Positions 56,160-64,000 of a stretch of 64,000 nt of DNA are shown here, in pieces. How positions within the stretch are numbered: position 1 is the stretch's first letter; every line of letters begins with the position of its first letter. Source of the DNA: Zygnema cylindricum (Eukaryota; Streptophyta; Zygnematophyceae; Zygnematales; Zygnemataceae). The stretch covers positions 360,782 to 424,781 of the forward strand of contig JBBHKE010002698.1 of NCBI GenBank assembly GCA_037447655.1, in the 5' to 3' direction. The notes beneath the pieces were generated by a model. The model saw only the letters and a program-made list of their open reading frames with translations, was not told the origin of the DNA and made no database searches. The position numbers and the translations under genes were made by a program.

Positions 56160-57498
56160 TTGCTGCGTTGCTACACTGTTATACTGCCATGCTACACTAG
56201 TCCAACTACGAGGATATAGTGGGACTAGGTGACTTGCTAAACATGCTATGTTGCTATGCTGCGATGCTACGCTTGTTCGACATCGTAGCTAAGCTAGTAT
56301 AATGAGTTTAAAGCTATAGTGGAGTGTTTTTTTTGAAATCTTTAAGTCTTAGCAAATTTATAGGACAGCGCAAAATAAATCTATAGAGACACGCGTCGTC
56401 ATTTGAAACATAGTGCAGGTTTTCAATGGTACCGACACCAGCATTTGAACAACGCAGCTGCGACGCAGATGGAACAAGCGCAACTACGGTTATTTTTGAT
56501 ATGGTCTGTATGAACGAAAGCAGCCTACGACGCAACAGGACAAACGCAACTGCGGATATCATGGAACAAGACAATAGAGTTGCTACGCAACAAGACAAAT
56601 GCAGCGACCGCTAACTTTTGTATAGGACAACGCAGCTGCTACGCAACAAGACAAACGCAACTGTGGCTAATTTTTGTAAGAGACAACGTAGCTGCTACAA
56701 AGCTGCGGATATTTGAATATGATCAAGAATTGGACTACGTTGCTACTGTTGATATGAATCAAGTCAACGGACGAGATTCATAAGGAAATAATTAAGTGAC
56801 TTGTTGACATATGTTTTGCAACAACCAAATGAACGTACCCAGACAATTGTCACTTATGTTTTTTTTGGAAAGCTTTCAGTCTCAGCAGACAGAGCAACGC
56901 AATAGCAGAGCAATGTAGTAGCGCAGCTGCTATGCAGAGTGAGCAGCGCAGCAGCTTAACTGCGACACATACAGGACAACGCAGCTGCGGATACTTTGGA
57001 TATAATCCGCACAGACAACGAAGCTACTATTATCTTGGATATGATTCGGTACAGACAACGCAGGTGGGATTGATACGAATCAAGTCATCGGACCTCAACT
57101 TAGTGGGTAGCTCAGTTGTAGCTCAATGGTAGCTTAGTGGTAGCTTAGTGGTAGCTCACTAGTAGCTCAGTGGTAGCTTAGTATTAGCTTGGCAACTTGA
57201 CGTACCTCTCAGGTACACTGGTATTGCCAGTACAACAATAGTATAAGACTTAGGACTCAGATCACATGATGTATCCAGACTTCCAAGCAATAAAATTGCA
57301 GACAATTTTTGGGAAACTTATGAGTAGTATATCTTGAGTGTTGTTGAGTCAATTGTACTTAAACTTTGGGAGTTGTCACTGTTTATGCTGCTTTATACTT
57401 TGATAAAGCTTTCTGAAGTTTGGATGCGTGTATAAGATTTGGTGAGCACTTGTAAACACTTGTTTGGTAAGATTCTTTATAGCTTCTAAGAGTGTATC
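56160..57498 (+). repeat. Family 3 LTR and leader, shared between two units
   Basis: Lies between an RNase H end and a gag start of the same family, so it should be an LTR used by both sides. It contains degenerate repeats of GACAACGCAGCTGCTACGCA (56430-57010), then GTAGCTCAGTG/GTAGCTTAGTG repeats (57108-57185), and a CAATAAAATTGC polyadenylation-like site at 57279. Exact ends and PBS were not determined. Confidence 0.6.
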
Positions 57499-57967
57499 AT
57501 GTCTACTTCTACTACTACGGCTGCTCCTCCACCTGCACCGGTGGTTGTAGATCAACAAGTTATAGGCCTGTCATTAAGAATTTTTATCTTTTCCGGGGAA
57601 AAGTTTGTTAACTCGGTGAATATGGTGGAGACACATTTTGAGAATGTCAATCTTTTGGATATATTGGATGGTTCGCTGGATAAATCTGATCTGTCATGGT
57701 CTAAGAAAAATATGCAGGCTCGTTCAATTCTGAAATTTTGTATATCTGAGGACTAAGCTATGTCTTGAATAAAAATGAAAGCAATTGATATCTATAAACC
57801 TCTTAAAAATTATTATGAGAAGGCTAATGTCCAGGAGGAGCTTTTATTGGCTGGAAAAATTTGGGACTATAAGTACACTGGCGGCACAATGGCTGAATAT
57901 TCTTACAAATTCCGCATCCTTGTAGATGCACATGCTTGTGCAGGTGGGGTGTTTCCTCCGTTTCTTC
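57499..57967 (+). pseudogene. Family 3 gag, N-terminal part
   Basis: Starts ATG: MSTSTTTAAPPPAPVVVDQQ, then FSGEKFVNSVNMVETHFENV, a stop at 57754, and NYYEKANVQEELLLAGKIWD, MAEYSYKFRILVDAHACAGG. Interrupted at 57968 by a family 2 LTR. Confidence 0.8.
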
Positions 57968-58964
57968 TGTAGAAATTAATGGTCCGTTTAAAGTATTTTG
58001 TAGGTCTAAATAGAAATATAGAAAGAAGCCGCAACTCTCAAACTTATCGCAGTCACTGAGAAATTGAAGAGGAAGCTAGAGCCATGGCTACCTAGGCTAT
58101 CCCGAGGTTTATGGGAAATATATATTAGTTAGGGGTTTATTTACTAAAAAGATATGCACCGGCCAGAGGTTTTGAACCTGGTACCTGCCGGACGGCAATC
58201 AGCCGGTAGCCTATAACCTTAACCGTTTAGTCTAGACATAGTGTTACGTACTATAGGGTTTGATATATAATTAAGCAGTAATACGTAGGATAATTCATTT
58301 AACTGTAATTTTTTACATGATACACAGATCCACTAATGTAAAAGTACGAATTACGGTACAGATAAGAAACCAATAACGCGCATTTATTTCTTTAGCAAAA
58401 TGAATACCGCGCATGTATTTATTACGGCTACGATTAAATGTGAATTTAATCAAACGGCCGGAATTAACGCCGAGATCGCGAAGGAGGATTTCGGCGATTT
58501 TTGGTCATCGCCACATCAGATGACACATGGCGGAATGACATTAGATCACGACATCTCCAAGGATTAAAGGAGCGAATCCGGATAAACCACTTGTCGACAT
58601 TTAGACCATGTCGTACAGTGTCCGTATAGAAAGTAGATTGGCAGCTGTACTTTTGTGTACGGAAGTGAAATCTGATTGGTTTCGCACATCAGTAAATAGA
58701 GTCTGTGAGAGAGATAGGACTTAGAAAAATAAGGAGATAGGACCCTCTCTCCCAGAGAGCTTTCTGTATAAAAGGTAAACTTTGACCCTCCATAACTTAC
58801 TGCTCAGGGGAGCAAATTCAGATATTCTTTTTGCAATCGACTCAAGGGAGTCTTGCCTTTACAAGGATGAAAATGGTCGGAGTTATTGTCTACCAGGGTG
58901 GAAGTTTTTCTTGCTGAAACACAAAGGGGTCAGGGTTATCCTAGAGGCTTCTTAGAAGTTGTCC
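57968..58964 (+). repeat. Solo family 2 LTR in family 3 gag, flanked by a 35-bp repeat
   Basis: TGTAGAAATTAATGG to ...CTTCTTAGAAGTTGTCC. 57929-57963 and 58965-58999 are near-identical gag sequence (CACATGCTTGTGCA.GTGGGG...), far longer than the usual 5-bp duplication. TATA box at 58767. An antisense tRNA-like stretch (GGTTCAAAACC B box on the minus strand) is near 58155-58240. Confidence 0.82.
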
Positions 58965-61900
58965 CACATGCTTGTGCAAGTGGGGTGTTTCCTCCTTTTC
59001 AACAGGCAGCATTGCTCATGAGGGGTCTCCCTCGTAGTATGAAAGGAGCATCTGACATGCTCAAACAAAAAGATAAAGCTAGCTGGACTTTACAGTTAGC
59101 CATCAATATTTAACTAGAAGAGGAAGCTACATCTAATATTCTCAATGTTGAGTAAGTTGAGGCTTTTAATTCAGCCTTTGAGAGAAAAAGACAGTTTAAT
59201 CAGCAAAGGAATCAGTTTAACCAGTTCAGATAATTTAATCAGGGTGGAAATAGACAATCCACCTATACATGTTTTTATTCTAGTGAGAGAGGTCATGGAT
59301 ACAAATTTTGTGCTAAACTTAAACAAGCTAATGATACAGGTTTATACTGTCTGGGATGGCAACAAAGTCAGTTTTACAAAAGCTTCACAGGGCCCACACC
59401 TCGTGGAAATGCGTTGTTTTCAGCTTCTTCATCACTAGAGGACGAGACTCTAACAGTTTTTGAGGAGGACGACACCGATCTATTTGCTATAGCGGTATCA
59501 ATGGAGGGCCCGAAGGACCCTCGATGGATAATGGATACAGGAGCCTCAGCCCACATTTGCTAAAACAAGGCCATCTTCAGCAATCTGAAAGCAACGCCGG
59601 AGAAAAATATTTATTATGCTTCTGTAATGAGTGTCCAAACTCGTGTTGTGGGTGATGTGTCGTTACTAGTTGATGTAGAAGGAAAGGCAATTGAAAGGCC
59701 TCTTCACAATGTCTTATTTGTGCCTGACTTTAAGAAAAAAATGTTTTCTACGTCGTTGGTAGAGAGAAAAGGCTTTGAGGTTAATTTAAAAAATGGTCGG
59801 CAGGTTGTTAGCAAAAATGGCAAGGTTGCGGTTACAGGTACTAGAGATAGTAGCAAGATGTACCGTATAGATATGGCTAATACCAAGGATAATGATGTTC
59901 TGTACTCTGGTGTTTTGCACTCAAATGAGTTGTGGCATAAAAGATTAGGCCATGTAAACTATGATAGTTTGAGAAAAATGGTCTTTGCTGGCAAAATAGA
60001 GGGTGTATCAATCACAGATAAGTGGGTCAAAACATGTGATGGTTGCGTTTTAGGCAAAATCCACAAACTTCCATTCCCTAAGGAGTCTGAGCATCAATCA
60101 ACAAAACTTTTACAACAAATTCATTGGGATGTTTTTGGTCCTGTGAAGGTTCCATCTGCCGGGGGGATGAAATATATGGTCACATTTACAGATGATTTCT
60201 CCAGGTTTACAAAAGTTTACTTCATGAAGGATAAGAGCGAAGTGTTTGGTCACTTCAAACACTATAAATCATGGGTTGAAAAGCTTCATGATTTACCTAT
60301 TTTGCATCTCAGATCGGACAATGGTGGTGAATATACATCAAAGGAATTTGAAATCTTTTTACTCGAGGAGGGAATAAGTCATCTATTGATTGTTCCATAT
60401 TCACCGGAAAAAAATGGGGTGTCGGAGAATTTAAATAGAACTCTCGTGGAGAGCAATTGGTCGATGCTAAAAATGTGGATCCAAAATTCTGGGCTGAGGC
60501 TCTCAATTGTGCGGTTTATATTAAAAATAGGATAGGATCAAAATCGATAAAAACTACTCTTTACGAGATCTGGACAGGAAGCAAACTAGATGTTAGCCAT
60601 TTCAAGGTCTTTAGTAGTCAATGCTTTATCTTGGATACCTCTACAAAAAGATGGAAAATGGAACCAAAGGGATTACTTGGTATTCTGTTAGGATATGATG
60701 ATCACTCAAAAGGTTATAGAGTCTTTGTGTTTGAGAGGCATAAAATAGTTGTAGCACGGAATATTATTGTAAAGGATGAGCTTGACTTCGTAGATTTATT
60801 TAAAATGACAGAGCAGCAAAAGCAGCAAAAGGTACAGGAATATGTCATTTTAGATTGCATGCAAGATATTGTCCCACAGATGCTACGTTCTCCGGTAGTG
60901 ACTCCGGAGTCAGACTCTCTCCAAGTTCCTCAACAAGTTCAGTTCCAACCGGACCACTTGCGGTCAATCCACACATATCGCAACCACCGCAATCAGCGCA
61001 ATGCGCGGCATCCGACGATCTCAGCCTCAGAATTTCCGGGGGGAAGAAGATGTAGCAGCGGCCTGCAAGCAAGTTCTCACTTTGCCTACTCGGCAGCCTC
61101 AGAGGAGCCTTTGACCATTCATGAGGCCTTCTCATCACAAGAACGGAATCACTGGATCGAGGGAGCAAACGACGAAATGAAGTCCACCATGGAGGCTCAA
61201 ACATGGAGCTTGTGAACCTTCCTCCGGACCGAAAAAGCGATCGGCAACAAATGAATATTCAAGGTGAAGTTAAATCCTGACAACACCATTGAACGTTATA
61301 AGGCCATACTTGTGGCAAAGGGATATAATCAAAAGGAAGGAATCGATTTTGAACAAACATTTTCTCGGTTTGTAAGATTTCCGACAGTTAGGATTTTGCT
61401 GTCCCTAGCGGCTATAGAAGATATGGAAATACATCAAATGGATGTAAAGACGGCCTTTTTGCATGGAGAACTAGAAAAGACCATTTACATGGAGCAACCT
61501 GAAAAGTATGTTGAACCGGGAAAAGAGCACTTAGTATGCAAGTTGCTAAAATCTCTATACGGCCTAAAACAGGCCCCCAAACAGTGGAATCTGAAACTTG
61601 ATGAATTCTTGACTAACCTAGGATTTCAAAGGATAAGTACTGATCAGTCTGTCTACCTTGTAAAAGGTGAAAATAGGATAGTGTACATAGCGGTGTATGT
61701 AGATGATTTACTATTAATTAGCAAATCAATGGCTGAAATTAACAAAATCAAAACTGCTCTAAACTCACGGTTCGAGATGAAAGACCTCGGTGAGGCAAAA
61801 TATATTTTGGGTATTCAGTTAGAGAGGGACAGAAGTAAGAAAGTAATAAAATTGACTCAAAAAGAGGCTATTGGGAACATGTTTGATGAGTATGGAATGC

Positions 61901-62288
61901 GGGGAGCAAAATGATGTCTAACTCAAATGGAGTTTCGGCAGAAGTTACAGGGAGAAGAGACAAAACCGGGTGTCATTGTTAGCGAGTATTTAGAGTCAGA
62001 GGAGAATGATCCTCTGTCACTGATACCTTATAGACAGATAGTGGGAAGCTTAATATATTTCATGAACTATACCCGTCCTGACATTGCTATAGCAATTCGG
62101 GTACTGAGCAAAAGTATAGAGAATTCGAGAAAATTTGATTTTGATGCAGCAAGGAGAGTCTTAAGATATTTGGCAGGAACCAAAGACCTCAAACTCACAC
62201 TAGGAGGAGGAGATGTAAAACTACAAATGTAGAGCGATGCAGCTATGGTGACATGCCAAGCCAGAAGTCCACCACGGGATATGTTCTA
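58965..62288 (+). pseudogene. Family 3 copia gag C-terminus and pol
   Basis: Gag resumes HACASGVFPPFQQAALLMRG and continues to a degenerate knuckle. Protease has an intact DTGAS site (WIMDTGASAHIC, about 59530). GAG-pre-integrase (LWHKRLGHVNYDSLRKMVF), integrase (DVFGPVKVPSAGG, SDNGGEYTSKEFEIF, NGVSENLNRT), RT (MKLNPDNTIERYKAILVAKG, MDVKTAFLHGELEKTIYMEQ, YVDDLLLISKS) and the start of RNase H follow. Stops or shifts occur near 59111, 59561, 60500, 61214 and 62230. The frame ends at 62288, where a minus-strand LTR begins. Long ORFs (302, 252 and 216 codons) make it the best preserved pol after family 1. Confidence 0.88.
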
Positions 62289-63353
62289 TGAAACTTTGAG
62301 ACCTCCATAAGTCCTCAGAGTGGACAGTTTCCAAAAAACCTCTGGGATAACCTTGACCCCTTTGTGTTTCAGCAAGAATAACTGCCACCCTGGCAGACAA
62401 TAACTTTGACCACCTTCTTCCCTCTAAAGGCAATACTCTTTTGATTTGATAGCAAAAAGAATCTCTGAATTTGGTCCTCTGAGCAGTAAGATATGGAGGG
62501 TCAAAGTTGACCTTTTCTACGAAGCTCTCTAGGAGAGAGGATCCTATCTCCTAATTTTTCTAAGTCCTATCTCTCTCAAAGACTCTATCTACTGATGTAC
62601 GGAGCTAATCAGATTACACATCCGTACACAAAAGTATAGTTGCCAGTGTACTTTCTGTACGAACACTGTACGACATGACCTAAATGTAGACACGAGGTAT
62701 ATCCGGATTCGCTCCCTTAATCCTCGGAGATTCCGCGATCCAATGTCATTCCGCCACGTGTCATCCGATGTGGCGATGACCAAAAACCGCCTAAATCCTC
62801 TTCCGCGGTCTAGGCATTAATTTCGGCGTCTGATTAAATTCACATTTAATCGTAGCTGTAATAAATACATGCGCGGTATTCGATTCGCTAAAGAAATAAA
62901 TGCGCGGTATTGGTTTCTTATCCATACCGTAATCCGTACTTTAACATTACTCGATCTATGTATCCCGTAAACAATTACAGTTAAATGAATTATCCTACCT
63001 GGTAATGTTTAATTAAATATCAAACCCTGTAGTACGTAACACTATGTTTAGACTTAATGGCTAAGGCTACCGGCTACTGGCTTCTTGCCCCACGGCAGGT
63101 ACCAGGATCAAATCTTGTGGCCGGCACATATCATTGTAGTAAATAAACCCCTATCAGTACATAAACTAATATATATTTCTCGTAAACCTTTGGATAGCCT
63201 AAATAGCCATGGCTCTAGCTTCCTCTCCAATTTCTCAGTGACTGCAACAAGTTTGAGAGGGTGAGAGAGAAGTTAGAGGTTTACTGCCTCGTCATCTTTC
63301 TATATTTCTATTTAGACCTAGAAAATACTTTAAACAGACTATTAATTTCTACA
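62289..63353 (-). repeat. 3' LTR of the right-edge element
   Basis: On the minus strand it starts TGTAGAAATTAATAG and ends ...GGTCTCAAAGTTTCA. Close to the solo LTR at 57968-58964 over most of its length. Confidence 0.87.
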
Positions 63354-63359
63354 CTCCTG

Positions 63360-64000
63360 TTATTTTTTAGTCAATCTTTAATTTTAGACCACACTTCTCC
63401 CTGCAGAAAATTAGCTAAGGGGAAGGCACAGGTTTGGTCATCATATCTGCTACCATCTCACTATCTGGTCGGTACTCTAAACTAATTATTTTGTTTTCTA
63501 CTTTCTCTTTAACAAAGTTGAGTCTAACGTCCATGTGTTTGGCTTTAAAATGATGTTTAGGATTGGCAAAAATAGTGATTGCTACTTGAATATCACAAAA
63601 AAAAATTATGCACACCAGTCTTAAGGTGACCAAGCTCACCAAGCAAAGACTTGACCCACATCAATTCTTTTACACCAGAGCAAGAGGTTATATACTCAGC
63701 CTCCATGGTGGACTGATTAACAACTTTTTGTTGTTTGCTACTCCAACAGCAAGCCCCATCACCCACATGTAATACATATCCAGAAGTGCATCTCCTCATC
63801 GGAGCATCACCATAACTGGCATCACTCCAAGTAGTGATGTCAGTATTCTCCCCACCCAAATGCAATTATAGATCCCTAGTTCATATCAAATATATAAGGA
63901 CTCTCTTAGCTACCACCTAATCCCTCTTAGTGGGAGCATTTAGACTTCTACTCACCACTCCTACAGATGCAGCTAAATCCGGCTGGGTACAATTCATAAA
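63360..64000 (-). pseudogene. Family 2 RT end and RNase H, partial at window edge
   Basis: The minus strand reads FMNCTQPDLAASVGVVSRSL, then LHLGGENTDITTWSDASYGD, SSKQQKVVNQSTMEAEYITS, CSGVKELMWVKSLLGELGHL. A shift near 63600 leads to KHMDVRLNFVKEKVENKIIS in another frame. Stops near 63918 and 63870. Close to 22130-22750. Confidence 0.88.

Larger units (their letters stand above)
62289..64000 (-). mobile_element. Minus-strand family 2 copia element, 3' part, continuing past the window
   Basis: 3' LTR 62289-63353, purine-rich tract, RNase H and RT end 63360-64000. It interrupts family 3 RNase H at 62288 (left flank TTCTA). Confidence 0.88.

Noticed and set aside
57105-57185. tRNA gene suggested by GTAGCTCAGTGGTAG-like words
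   Set aside because: The A-box-like words are repeated in tandem without a T-arm or acceptor stem. It is a short degenerate repeat in the family 3 LTR.

Overview
This is a repeat-dominated nuclear window from a eukaryote, most likely of the green lineage. The evidence is many Ty1/copia LTR retrotransposons of plant type, small TIR elements, spliced extracellular lectin exons, a Ser/Pro-rich (hydroxyproline-rich-glycoprotein-like) exon, AT-rich intergenic DNA, and retroelement primer sites that match plant-type initiator tRNA-Met as I remember it. A streptophyte alga or early-diverging land plant is my guess; the sequence does not prove it. No bacterial operons, rRNA, CRISPR arrays or phage genes were seen.

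Layout. 1-7210: a copia element (family 1) with near-identical LTRs, followed without a gap by a truncated second copy that shares the middle LTR. 7211-10437: AT-rich intergenic DNA with one TIR element. 10438-15388 plus 23816-23853: a decayed modular lectin locus on the + strand (F-type lectin exon, PAN/Apple-like exon, L-type lectin exon, Pro-rich exon, second L-type lectin exon). The second L-type exon is split by an 8.4-kb three-LTR copia composite (15389-23810) with an exact ACTCA duplication. A second, minus-strand copia element (24351-27422, TAGGG duplication) sits in the following intron. 27499-33719: a minus-strand lectin array with two intact 726-bp L-type lectin exons and partial units. 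33720-42011: AT-rich DNA with a 15-copy 43-bp minisatellite, CT/GA microsatellites and foldback elements. 42012-64000: a nest of copia elements inserted in one another in both orientations, with several junctions readable to the base.

Three copia families are visible. Family 1 (1-7210) uses a conventional tRNA-Met 3'-end primer site and encodes two zinc knuckles. Family 2 has roughly 1-kb LTRs beginning TGTTGAAATT or TGTAGAAATT and is the most abundant. It has a primer site complementary to the anticodon arm of initiator tRNA-Met, its gag reading frame runs through that site, and its LTRs carry an antisense tRNA-like segment. Family 3 (53935-62288) has a different LTR rich in degenerate GCAGCTGC-type repeats. 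Nearly all copies carry stops, frameshifts or deletions. The only host coding sequences that look intact are the two minus-strand L-type lectin exons.

The most interesting points are: the phase-1 modular lectin exons; the family 2 LTR with its antisense tRNA-like segment; the overlap of half-tRNA primer site and gag start; an uncharacterised decayed ORF between two LTRs (16379-17335); and nested insertions that can be ordered in time from their target-site duplications.
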